Assembly (NCBI GenBank): GCA_937974175.1
Contig: CALJIG010000138.1
Coordinates: 1 to 19,845 of the forward strand
Direction of reading: 5' to 3'
From: an uncultured Ignavibacteria bacterium
Lineage (GTDB): Bacteria; Bacteroidota; Ignavibacteria; Tepidaquicellales; Tepidaquicellaceae
Length of the DNA stretch: 19,845 nucleotides
In this document: in pieces, positions 1 through 7,419 of the stretch
Numbering within the stretch: position 1 is the stretch's first letter
How the letters are laid out: every line of letters begins with the position of its first letter
The notes under the pieces: model-generated
What the model saw: only the letters and a program-made list of their open reading frames with translations
Told to the model about the DNA's origin: nothing
The model's database searches: none
Program-made: the position numbers and the translations under genes

Positions 1-16
1 CGTGTTCAAAAATAAG

Positions 17-63
17 CGGTAGATAAATTCCCACTCCTTAATAAGGAGGGGAAAGGGGGTGGT
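17..63. repeat. GC-rich palindromic intergenic repeat (divergent copy)
   Basis: The stretch holds the hairpin ctcctt-aat-aaggag (34-48) followed by a G-rich tail, and it is preceded by gcggtagata. The same ingredients (GCGGTATCA-like flank, aaggaggg core, G-rich arm) occur at 1826-1863, 4222-4305 and 4330-4413, so this is probably a decayed copy of the same small repeat family. It lies outside any gene, beyond the terminator of the peptidase gene. Confidence 0.4.
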
Positions 64-81
64 AAAAAAAAGAATTAAAAT

Positions 82-118
82 AAAAAAAGACCTGACAGGA
101 TTAAAAACCTGTCAGGTC
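82..118 (-). terminator. Rho-independent terminator of the peptidase gene
   Basis: A perfect 11-bp inverted repeat, gacctgacagg (89-99) and cctgtcaggtc (108-118), has an 8-base loop. Read on the minus strand the stem is followed directly by a run of T (plus-strand A at 82-88). It lies about 30 bases past the stop codon of the minus-strand peptidase gene, so it is well placed to end that transcript. Confidence 0.85.
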
Positions 119-149
119 AAATTTTGAATGTGCCAATATATTATTTTTT

Positions 150-1649
150 TTAATTCGACAGCACCTTTGAAATATTTTTATACAAAGGCTCGACAGATAA
201 GTTTTCATGCCCCAGCATTTTCATAAGTTCATCTGCGCTGTATTTTTGTCCGTAGCTGTAGATATCAAGTAGGAATTTTCCTGCCTCAGGATTTAAAAAC
301 CAGTCCTCGTTAAATTTATTTTTTAAGACTTCATTTAAGTTTTCCTGAAACATCCATGCTCTTATATATCTTGCAGTGTAAAAATATCCGTCAACATCCT
401 GAAGGTATGTTTCTTTGCTGTACTGAATTTTGTTTGCTTTGGTAAGTGTTTCAGCATAGACTTCATCCATACCGTCAATTGTTTTCGCTTCAGCAAGTTT
501 TATTTCGTAATCTATTTTTCCTGCATATCTTCTCAGCATCATCAGCTCATCAAAATTTCTTTGGATGAAATAATCTTTATTTTTTTCAAAATCCACATCA
601 AGCACTTTCTTCATCCATAAAGGATTTAATGTTAAGTGGTCAAGGTTCATTGCATAGCCTTCTGTTACAGAGTTATCACCGAACCATTTATATTCAAAGC
701 CCATGCTCTTATCAATATTTGCAAAGTGCAGCGCATGTCCAAGCTCATGAAGGAATGTTGTATAATCATCTTTTCCGCCTCTAGGTGAAAGCACAAGATA
801 TACTTCATGCGGAATCCTTACAGGTGAACAGAATGCTCTTGGCGATTTATTTTCTCTGCTCTCAATATCAAAACTGATTTTATTGTTGGCAGTAATATCT
901 ATTCCCATCTTTGAAACAAATCCGCTCATCTTATCCATCATCTGGCTTTTCGGGAAATACTTGTCAAATTCTTTTCCGCGGTTCATATACATCATATCAT
1001 GTCTTTTAAGCTGGTCAATGCTTAAGCCTAACTTTTTCTTTGCAAAAAAGCTCAGCGTATCTGTATACATTTCTTCAGTCTTTTTCAGGAAGTCCTGCAT
1101 CTGCGCATTTACTTTGTAAAGGTCTATACCTGATAAAGTCTGGAACATATCAACTTTATTTTTAAAGCCGAAGCTTTTTATCAGACCGCTTTCTTTTTTG
1201 TTTGCTTCGCGCGCAATAGGATTTATTTCTTTTGCAAGAAATTCATCCTTCTTTAATTCTATTTCATTTCTTCTTTCGCGTTCATGTGTTTTTAATATCT
1301 CACCCATTACAGAGCGGAACGGTACACGTTTGTTATCGATTTCTATTGTTCCGTTAGTTTCAGCAGCAAGCTCCTGCATTGCAAGATCGCTCAGCTCGAA
1401 ACCCATAATTTCATTGTAAAGATTTTCGAGAAGTATGTTCAGCCTGCTTATCTCCGAGGGATTATCTTTATTGTTTTCAATTTCTCTGTAAATAAGGTCG
1501 ATGTTTTCCTTTTTATGAATATCAGGATACTTCGAATAAATTGCATCAAGGTCGATTTCGTTTTTTAATCCGGCGCCTTGAAGATAAAATTCTTTCGAAA
1601 TTTCCTGATTGAAATTTTCCGACTGCTCCCTTAGTTTTTTAATTGTCAT
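150..1649 (-). CDS. Zinc metallopeptidase, M3/M2 oligopeptidase type
   Basis: This is a probable cytoplasmic oligopeptidase that cuts short peptides with a catalytic zinc. Counting from the ATG chosen here, the sequence shows HELGH (H301, E302, H305) followed 25 residues after the second His by a Glu in SVTEGYAMN (E330). That is the HExxH...E zinc-ligand spacing of the gluzincin clan that includes M3 (thimet/oligoendopeptidase F) and M2 peptidases. No signal peptide or membrane segment is visible. About 500 residues is shorter than typical oligoendopeptidase F (~600), so the exact subfamily is uncertain. The ATG at 1649 is preferred because AAAGGA lies about 7 bases upstream; an in-frame TTG at 1664 would overlap that ribosome binding site. 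The gene is monocistronic, ends at a strong terminator, and is divergent from the EF-G-like gene. Confidence 0.85.
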   Translation of the reverse strand: MTIKKLREQSENFNQEISKEFYLQGAGLKNEIDLDAIYSKYPDIHKKENIDLIYREIENNKDNPSEISRLNILLENLYNEIMGFELSDLAMQELAAETNGTIEIDNKRVPFRSVMGEILKTHERERRNEIELKKDEFLAKEINPIAREANKKESGLIKSFGFKNKVDMFQTLSGIDLYKVNAQMQDFLKKTEEMYTDTLSFFAKKKLGLSIDQLKRHDMMYMNRGKEFDKYFPKSQMMDKMSGFVSKMGIDITANNKISFDIESRENKSPRAFCSPVRIPHEVYLVLSPRGGKDDYTTFLHELGHALHFANIDKSMGFEYKWFGDNSVTEGYAMNLDHLTLNPLWMKKVLDVDFEKNKDYFIQRNFDELMMLRRYAGKIDYEIKLAEAKTIDGMDEVYAETLTKANKIQYSKETYLQDVDGYFYTARYIRAWMFQENLNEVLKNKFNEDWFLNPEAGKFLLDIYSYGQKYSADELMKMLGHENLSVEPLYKNISKVLSN

Positions 1650-1735
1650 CGTCTTTCCTTTCAAATTATATTTTTAAATGTTATTTTCTTAAAACAGGTA
1701 ATTAAACTCATTTTTTCCCATTTGTCGCACAACTT

Positions 1736-1741
1736 ATTATA
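1736..1741 (-). promoter_or_regulatory. Candidate -10 box of the peptidase gene
   Basis: On the minus strand the sequence reads TATAAT, about 87 bases upstream of the chosen start of the peptidase gene. No good -35 hexamer is visible at the standard distance, so this is only a suggestion based on one exact match in AT-rich DNA. Confidence 0.25.
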
Positions 1742-1825
1742 TACGTAATCTTTTCTTAAAAGTTACGTTTTTTCAAGAATTTTATACTTACTGAGCTTTG
1801 TTTAAAAAAAACAATATATCAGAGT

Positions 1826-1863
1826 GCGGTATCACCCGCCCCCTCCTTGAAAGGGAGGGGGAT
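1826..1863. repeat. GC-rich palindromic intergenic repeat
   Basis: The hairpin ccccctcc (1839-1846) / ggaggggg (1854-1861) has a 7-base loop and is flanked by gcggtatcac (1826-1835). The flank GCGGTATCA also borders the two repeats at 4222-4305 and 4330-4413, there on the opposite side of the G-rich arm, so this copy lies in inverted orientation. It is a non-coding repeat of the REP/MITE-like kind. Confidence 0.65.
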
Positions 1864-2052
1864 AAAAATTCTTTGTATAAATGTGCAGCAAAAGTATGTT
1901 TCAGGGGCAGCGGTATCCGAAATATTGCCAACTCATTTCATTCACCATTCCATACAGTCTCAATTTCTATACCAAACAATTTTCTGTTTTTAAAATCAAT
2001 ATTTATTCAAATTTATCAACTTTACTTAATTAAATTCTTTTAAGGAGAAAAT

Positions 2053-4167
2053 ATGCCAACTTTTACATCAGAGCAAATCAGGAATATTTCGATAATCGGG
2101 CACGGAACAACTGGTAAAACAATTTTTGCAGAATCTATGCTATATGTTGCGGGCACAACTAACAGATTCGGAAAAATTGAAGAGGGTAACACTGTCAGTG
2201 ATTACCACAAAGACGAAGTAGAAAAACAAATTTCAATCAACTCTTCAGTATTAAATACTACGTGGAAAAATTCAAAGGGCGAACCGCGAAAAATTAACAT
2301 CATCGATACTCCCGGCTATATTGATTTTCTCGGTGAAGTAAAATCTTCTCTACGTGTAACCGATACATCAGTTTTATTAATTGATTCATTCAAAGGAAGG
2401 GAAGTCGGAACAGAACTCAGCTTTCATTACACACAGGATTACGAGAACAATATTATCTTCGTGATAAATAAACTTGACCAGGAAAATTCAGATTTTGATA
2501 AATGTATTGAGCAGCTTCGCGAGAGCTTTGGCAGCGAAGTTGCCGTCGTTCAGTTTCCGTTAAATCCCGGACCTGCATTCGATGCAGTTGTTGACGTTGC
2601 AAAAATGAAAGTGCTGCGCTTTAAATCAGACGGCAAAGGTGATTTCACCGAAGAAGATATTCCGGATGCATTAAAAGATAAAGCAAATGAATATCACAAA
2701 CAGTTCGTAGAAGTTATCGCTGCTGAAGAAGATGCGTTGATGGAAAAGTTTTTCGAGAACGAAGAAAATCTTCCTGAAGAAGATATCAACTACGGTCTTC
2801 ATAAAGGAATGAAAGAAAGAAAAATTTTCCCTGTGTTCTGCGCCTCGGGAAAAAACAGTGTAGGGGTGAAACCCGTAATGGATTTCATCTGCGAGTATTC
2901 AGAATCTCCATTGGAAAAACCCGCAGAAAAAGGTCACAGCCCGAATAAAGACGACGTAATTGAAGTCCCTGCAAATCCATCCGGCGAACCTTGCTTATTT
3001 ATTTTTAAAACAGTCTCAGAAAAAAATATCGGCGAGCTTTCATTCTTCAGAGTTTACTCGGGAGGCATAAAGCCCGGCATGGACTTAATAAACGAAGCTA
3101 ACGGAAAGACGGAACGTATTTCCCAGCTTTATTATATGAACGGCAAGGATAGAAAAGAAGTAACGGAGCTGAAGTGCGGAGATATTGCCGCCGTTGTAAA
3201 ATTAAAAGACACGCATACAAATAATACATTAAGCTCAAAAAATTTCCCTGTTGTGCTTCCGTATATAATTTATCCCGAGCATAATATGACGCTTGCTATC
3301 TTCCCTAAGAAAAAAGGCGAAGAAGATAAAATAGCAGCCGCACTTCATACATTGCACGAAGAAGACCCGACATTTATTGTTGCTCATCACCCTGAAACGC
3401 ATCAGACACTTATCAGCGGACAAGGTGAAATGCACCTTAACGTTATCATCAACAGAATAAAAACCAAGTTCGGACTTGAAGTTGAAGTCGAAGAGCCGAA
3501 GATTCCTTACAGAGAAACAATCCGTGCAGTCGTAAAAGATTCGGAGTTCAAATATAAAAAACAATCCGGCGGACATGGTCAGTACGGACACGTTCATATC
3601 CGCTTAGAGCCGAATGAAAGAGGCAGTGGATTTGAATTTGTAAATGAAATCTTCGGCGGAGTTATTCCCGGTAAATTTATTCCTGCTGTTGAAAAAGGAA
3701 TTCTGGAAGTTCTGCCCGAAGGCGTTATTGCCGGCTATCCTGTTGTTGATGTTAAAGTCGCACTGCACTTCGGTTCTTATCACGATGTTGATTCATCGGA
3801 TATGTCATTTAAAATTGCAGGCGCGCAGGCATTCAGAAAAGGATTTAAAGATGCTAAGCCTGTATTGCTCGAGCCGATTTACGATGTTGAAATTGTATTC
3901 CCTGAAGAATTCATGGGAGCAGTTTCCGGCGATATCTCTTCACGCAGAGGACGAATCGGCGGTATGGAAGCTGAAGGTCATATGCAGTTATTGAAATGCC
4001 AGATACCTCTCTCAGAAATGGGCGGGTATTCATCAAAGCTCCGTTCACTCACACAAGGCCGTGGAACATACAGAAGAAAGTTCTCGCATTATGAAGACGT
4101 TCCGAAAGAAGTTGAAGTAAAAATTGTTGCCGAGTACGATAAGCTGAAAGCAGAAGGAAACGCGTGA
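2053..4167 (+). CDS. Elongation factor G-like translational GTPase (EF-G2 type)
   Basis: This is a full-length EF-G relative (704 residues; EF-G is about 690-710) expected to bind the ribosome and use GTP. The G domain has G1 GHGTTGKT (16-23), G3 DTPGYIDF (85-92) and G4 NKLD (139-142). Domain II starts near 310, domain IV carries SGGHGQYG (505-512) and YHDVDSSDMSFKIAG, and domain V carries the conserved FPEEFMGAVSGDIS region. Canonical EF-G has AHIDAGKT and DTPGHVDF. The Tyr at position 89, where the GTPase-activating His normally sits, and the altered G1 loop match the EF-G2 paralogue group, whose role is less clear than that of FusA. It is therefore probably not the housekeeping fusA; no rpsL/rpsG/tuf neighbours are present. 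The start has an AAGGAG ribosome binding site (2042-2047). Confidence 0.93.
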   Translation: MPTFTSEQIRNISIIGHGTTGKTIFAESMLYVAGTTNRFGKIEEGNTVSDYHKDEVEKQISINSSVLNTTWKNSKGEPRKINIIDTPGYIDFLGEVKSSLRVTDTSVLLIDSFKGREVGTELSFHYTQDYENNIIFVINKLDQENSDFDKCIEQLRESFGSEVAVVQFPLNPGPAFDAVVDVAKMKVLRFKSDGKGDFTEEDIPDALKDKANEYHKQFVEVIAAEEDALMEKFFENEENLPEEDINYGLHKGMKERKIFPVFCASGKNSVGVKPVMDFICEYSESPLEKPAEKGHSPNKDDVIEVPANPSGEPCLFIFKTVSEKNIGELSFFRVYSGGIKPGMDLINEANGKTERISQLYYMNGKDRKEVTELKCGDIAAVVKLKDTHTNNTLSSKNFPVVLPYIIYPEHNMTLAIFPKKKGEEDKIAAALHTLHEEDPTFIVAHHPETHQTLISGQGEMHLNVIINRIKTKFGLEVEVEEPKIPYRETIRAVVKDSEFKYKKQSGGHGQYGHVHIRLEPNERGSGFEFVNEIFGGVIPGKFIPAVEKGILEVLPEGVIAGYPVVDVKVALHFGSYHDVDSSDMSFKIAGAQAFRKGFKDAKPVLLEPIYDVEIVFPEEFMGAVSGDISSRRGRIGGMEAEGHMQLLKCQIPLSEMGGYSSKLRSLTQGRGTYRRKFSHYEDVPKEVEVKIVAEYDKLKAEGNA

Positions 4168-4221
4168 TACAATTAATAATTAATAATGAGTAATTAATAA
4201 TTCAAAACTCTGAGTAAAGCC

Positions 4222-4305
4222 TTCACCAGCTTCCCCCTCTCCCGCTAAAGCGGGACTTGATAATTTGTAGCTTTATAAGGAGGGGGACTGAGGGGGCGGT
4301 ATCAA
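4222..4305. repeat. Palindromic repeat, tandem copy 1
   Basis: The unit reads ttcaccagc, a C-rich arm, the hairpin cccgctaaagcggg (4241-4254), acttgataattkgtagcttt, then aaggaggg and a G-rich arm ending in GGCGGTATCAA. The outer C-rich and G-rich arms can pair, giving a hairpin with an internal hairpin. A second copy starts 108 bases further on, and the core tcccgctaaagc recurs at 8360-8371. Confidence 0.8.
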
Positions 4306-4329
4306 CAAGTTTAAATAGTATTCATAAGT

Positions 4330-4413
4330 TCACCATCAGCTTCCCCTCTCCCGCTAAAGCGGGACTTGATAATTGGTAGCTTTCTAAGGAGGGAATTGAG
4401 AGGGCGGTATCAA
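4330..4413. repeat. Palindromic repeat, tandem copy 2
   Basis: This direct copy of the preceding unit has the same order of parts and only a few substitutions and small indels. It includes cccgctaaagcggg (4350-4363), acttgataatt, aaggaggg and the terminal GGCGGTATCAA. The ~25 bases between the two copies are not repeated, so this is two insertions or a duplication rather than a long tandem array. Confidence 0.8.
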
Positions 4414-4647
4414 AAGTATTTTGTAATTTTTTGGAAGTTAATCTATAAACTTTTTTCCCTCGGTTTGTTTCACCAAAAACAGCGATTTTAAAGCTAAATT
4501 ATAATTTTTCATCTTCTCCGGTTAATTTTTAGGTAACGGAATATGTTTTTAAATCAGTAAAAATTTAAAAACATTTGCAATTTTTTTTCCGAGCGTTTCG
4601 GCACAGGAATTGAATTAATACCTGTCAAACGATTAAAAAAGAATAAA

Positions 4648-5361
4648 ATGCAAAACCCCGAAAACCTAAGTTTACCCGGATATACAACTTTTGAAATATT
4701 AGCATTTAATTTTAAAAATTTAGTAAATAATTTTGACGGTATGGCCAAACCGACCAGAGAAGAACTCGAAACGTACATTGTAAGCAATCGCGAAAAATAC
4801 AATCAGTTAGCTGAGTTTTATTCACGCTACAATCCTGAGTATTATCATCAGGTATTTCGCGAAGTTGAAAATAAATACATTAAGAAAACCGAAAAGCCCG
4901 GTGTAAAAGCCCTCGCGCTTAATCAGGAAAGAACAAGCATCGGTCCATTCTTAATGTTTATTACTATTTTACTTCTTTGCGGCGGAGCATATTTTTATTT
5001 CTTCGGTGAAAAAAAGGACAGCGTAGTAACTGACCACAGCGTAACAACATCTGCTCCGATTGAAACTCCCGATATTATTGATTCAAGAAAACAATACGAA
5101 GCATGGCAGGAAGACTATATTGAAAGAAGCCGCTCACGCAGCAAAAATATAATTACAGTAAAGCCTGAAAATAATTCAGTTTACATCTACGGGCAAACAA
5201 TTACAAGAGACCTTGATAACGTTGCAAAATTATGTGTAAAGGATTATTACTCTTCAACAAAAGAGAACTGGGGCGAGTTTGATGTAACGGGCTATCTTTA
5301 TGTAGGCGATAAACTTGTAAAGACTTACACAGCAACACCTAAAGGAATAGCCAGCAGATAA
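4648..5361 (+). CDS. Single-pass membrane protein of unknown function
   Basis: I do not recognise a family. The 237-residue protein has a soluble, charged N-terminal part (1-98), one clear hydrophobic segment at about 101-119 (FLMFITILLLCGGAYFYFF), then a polar linker and a C-terminal region (about 145-237) with alternating beta-like stretches such as GEFDVTGYLYVGDKLVKTY. With no N-terminal signal peptide, it probably sits in the inner membrane with the N-terminal part inside and the C-terminal domain in the periplasm. The gene stands alone, with the repeat-filled gap before it and a clear terminator after it. No strong ribosome binding site is seen; the A-rich leader is common in this group of bacteria. 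An in-frame ATG at 4741 is an alternative start. Confidence 0.7.
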   Translation: MQNPENLSLPGYTTFEILAFNFKNLVNNFDGMAKPTREELETYIVSNREKYNQLAEFYSRYNPEYYHQVFREVENKYIKKTEKPGVKALALNQERTSIGPFLMFITILLLCGGAYFYFFGEKKDSVVTDHSVTTSAPIETPDIIDSRKQYEAWQEDYIERSRSRSKNIITVKPENNSVYIYGQTITRDLDNVAKLCVKDYYSSTKENWGEFDVTGYLYVGDKLVKTYTATPKGIASR

Positions 5362-5385
5362 AAAAAGTTTTGACTAAAAATACCA

Positions 5386-5422
5386 AAGCCGTTTCGGATT
5401 AATTTTCGGAACGGCTTTTTTG
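5386..5422 (+). terminator. Rho-independent terminator
   Basis: The stem aagccgtttcgg pairs with tcggaacggctt (eight perfect pairs at the base, then two GC pairs and wobbles) and is followed on the plus strand by a run of six T. It lies about 25 bases past the stop of the membrane-protein gene. The stem may also stop the converging AT-rich operon, although its minus-strand T-run is weaker. Confidence 0.8.
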
Positions 5423-5446
5423 TTTGGAATAAATATTTATCAATTG

Positions 5447-6097
5447 TTAACTAGCAGGTAGAGAATCAATTAAATTAAATAATTCATTAAAATACTTACA
5501 TTTTTTCCTTATATTATCTATACCAACATTCTTAACGATTGTAATTCCATCAATCCTTTTTTGGAATTTATTCTGTGTCATTTCATCCAAACGCTTACTT
5601 GGTTTTGTATCAAATCTATTATTTATTAATTCAGGGTTACCATCAAATTCTTCCAAAATCTTTTCAATTTTCTGTAATATCTTATTGTCATCAAAATAAG
5701 ATGCAACAAAATCTGGATTTGTAAATAAATACGCCTCAAATTCGTAAATTTGTAATCGAAAATGAAATTTTGGATTATTAACATCTTTTTCTAATCGTTC
5801 TTGAATAGAAAAAATTATTTTATCTAAGTTTAAGTTTCCTCCAATATGCTCCTTCATAGTTTTACCTAAACGATAATAGTCTTGGATGAGTATTATTTTG
5901 TCAAAATGTTTTCCTGAATAAAAAAATCTACTAAGTTCTTTTTTGGTCTGATTATAATCTATTGTTCCTCCTTTTCGTTTTCCTTGAGGCATTAAGGAAC
6001 AAGAAATAAAATGCTTTCCTTTGTAGTAATCTTTTACAATTTCTTTAAAAAATCTCTCTTCTGTTTCACCTTCGACTAAAAAATAAATTGAAGCCAT
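5447..6097 (-). CDS. DUF4276 (TOPRIM-like) protein, partner of ATPase
   Basis: This 216-residue protein has the DUF4276 pattern. It has an N-terminal beta strand ending in VEGETEERFF (E9, E13; the TOPRIM-type acidic loop), a second strand ending in IQDYYRL (D73), the family hallmark IYEFEAYLF (E119, E121), and PSKRL plus a C-terminal NVGIDNIRKKCKYFNEL. Known DUF4276 proteins are regarded as TOPRIM-fold, so a metal-dependent nuclease-like activity is plausible but not shown. The start codon lies only three bases after the stop of the ATPase gene, with GGAGGA overlapping the end of that gene, so the two are translationally coupled. Base composition is strikingly AT-rich compared with genes on both sides. 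I infer an ATPase/effector conflict module; it could also take part in DNA repair. Confidence 0.8.
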   Translation of the reverse strand: MASIYFLVEGETEERFFKEIVKDYYKGKHFISCSLMPQGKRKGGTIDYNQTKKELSRFFYSGKHFDKIILIQDYYRLGKTMKEHIGGNLNLDKIIFSIQERLEKDVNNPKFHFRLQIYEFEAYLFTNPDFVASYFDDNKILQKIEKILEEFDGNPELINNRFDTKPSKRLDEMTQNKFQKRIDGITIVKNVGIDNIRKKCKYFNELFNLIDSLPAS

Positions 6098-6100
6098 TAT

Positions 6101-7234
6101 CTATGGTCGTCCTCCAAGGATATTCCTTTCCCACAAATCACTAATGGAATATTCGTCTAACCAAATTTTTAATTCTTCTGAAGTTTTACGGGTGAAAACA
6201 GTATCACCATTAATTCGTTCTGTGATGATGATGTCTTCAGGTTCAAACTCGTCCAATAATTCTTTGCTTTGAGTTGCAATAATTATTTGCTTATCAGTAG
6301 ACCTTTTTTTAATTAAATCTGCCAATATATGAATTGCAAAAGGATGCAGTCCCAATTCAGGCTCATCAATTATTATACAATCATTAAAGTTATAAAAATT
6401 ATCTGGCAAATTTAATAATGTCGCAAGACACATAAATCTTAATGTTCCCTCTGAAATTTGTCTTATGTCAAATCTCATTCCATTAGTTTCTTCCCATCTT
6501 AACATAAATTTATCTTTTGCTTCCTTACTTGAATTTAATATAAAATTTTTGAAAGAAGGATAAACGAGTTGAATAGACTCTATAATTTTTTTATATGAAA
6601 ATTCATATCCATGTAAATCTTCGGGGTTTTTATTTAGTATAAACAAAATGGTTGCTAAGTTTATTCCACTTTTATCAAAAGAGTCTGCATCATACCTATC
6701 GCTATATAATTTCATTTTTAATTCGCTACCTACATCTTTGAAATTATAAATTTTGAAATTTTTAATATAATTGTAAATATAATTACCGTTATTTGTCTCA
6801 CCCTTAATATTATTTAAAATAGATTCTTTTGTGTTTGGTCTATGTCGATACACAAATAGTTCATCTATTGTTTTCTTATTCTGGTTATTCTTCCAACCCC
6901 AATCTTCAGATCTAATAATGTGTTGTTGGTTGTTTGAATCAAGAACAATATCGTAAAAAAAGTTTTTTTGTGGTGTTGTCCCAATTTCCAGATATAAATG
7001 AAGAAAACTATCGTTTTCAGAGTCTTTATTAAGTATATTCTGTACTCCACCAGCTTGAAAAAAATAATCTTGCAATTTTTCATCAATAACATTATTGAAA
7101 AATTCAAATATACTCAAAAAATTGCTCTTCCCAGCCCCATTTTGTCCAATTAAAATATTAATATTACTTAATTCTAAATTTTGCTCTCGGATGCTTTTAA
7201 AGTTTTTTATTTTTAGCTCTTTAATCATAATCAT
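6101..7234 (-). CDS. AAA_21 / OLD-like ABC ATPase
   Basis: This 377-residue ABC-type ATPase is related to the SMC/Rad50/RecF/OLD group. The N-terminus IKELKIKNFKSI is the usual start of this group. Walker A is GQNGAGKS (30-37), the signature region is SEGT (261-264) in RQISEGTLRF, and Walker B is IIIDEPELGLHP (D290, E291). A switch region IIATQSKELL follows, with Gln where many relatives have His. No coiled-coil arm or fused TOPRIM domain is present; the TOPRIM-like function is supplied by the next gene. Such ATPases sense or load onto nucleic acids in anti-phage pairs such as OLD, Gabija and PARIS. The start is ambiguous between two ATGs six bases apart (7234, 7228) and no strong ribosome binding site is seen. 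Low GC suggests transfer. Confidence 0.88.
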   Translation of the reverse strand: MIMIKELKIKNFKSIREQNLELSNINILIGQNGAGKSNFLSIFEFFNNVIDEKLQDYFFQAGGVQNILNKDSENDSFLHLYLEIGTTPQKNFFYDIVLDSNNQQHIIRSEDWGWKNNQNKKTIDELFVYRHRPNTKESILNNIKGETNNGNYIYNYIKNFKIYNFKDVGSELKMKLYSDRYDADSFDKSGINLATILFILNKNPEDLHGYEFSYKKIIESIQLVYPSFKNFILNSSKEAKDKFMLRWEETNGMRFDIRQISEGTLRFMCLATLLNLPDNFYNFNDCIIIDEPELGLHPFAIHILADLIKKRSTDKQIIIATQSKELLDEFEPEDIIITERINGDTVFTRKTSEELKIWLDEYSISDLWERNILGGRP

Positions 7235-7419
7235 TCATTTCTATAAAATATTAATATTAATATTCATTTAATATAGCTTTTATTAGTTATAGGTAATCCT
7301 GTCAATACCAAAAAATAAATTTCTCCCTATTAGTAGTAATAGGCAGCACTGTGTTTTTTCCTGTTATTCCTTTTTATAATTTCTCTGAAAATTTTTTAAA
7401 CAAATTAAAAGGAAAAATT

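Larger units (their letters stand above)
1650..2052. other. Divergent intergenic region, peptidase / EF-G2
   Basis: This ~400-base gap lies between divergently transcribed genes and must hold both promoters. It contains one palindromic repeat (1826-1863), a minus-strand TATAAT (1736-1741) and an AT-rich leader ending in the AAGGAG ribosome binding site of the EF-G-like gene (2042-2047). An open frame crosses the repeat at 1798-2043, but its protein is low-complexity and unlike a real gene, so I do not call a gene here. Confidence 0.6.
4168..4647. other. 480-base intergenic region with tandem repeats
   Basis: The gap begins with an AT-rich run of taattaataatt units (4172-4202), then holds two direct copies of an ~84-bp palindromic repeat (4222-4305 and 4330-4413). 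It ends in about 230 bases of AT-rich sequence that should contain the promoter of the membrane-protein gene. No convincing -35/-10 pair and no coding sequence were found. The hairpins could also end the EF-G transcript, although no T-run follows them. Confidence 0.6.

Noticed and set aside
1798..2043. Open frame of 81 codons upstream of the EF-G-like gene
   Set aside because: It runs through a palindromic repeat and AT-rich leader, has no ribosome binding site, and its protein is low-complexity with no recognisable motif.
3235..3994. Open frames antisense or out of frame within the EF-G-like gene
   Set aside because: They are shadows of a strongly conserved coding frame and have no protein features of their own.
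4222..4413. Possible CRISPR array
   Set aside because: Only two units, each ~84 bp with internal hairpins, and one short spacer; no cas genes are present.
5447..7234. Direct assignment to PARIS (AriA/AriB)
   Set aside because: The ATPase fits loosely, but the partner has DUF4276 hallmarks rather than the DUF4435 features of AriB, so only a general resemblance is claimed.
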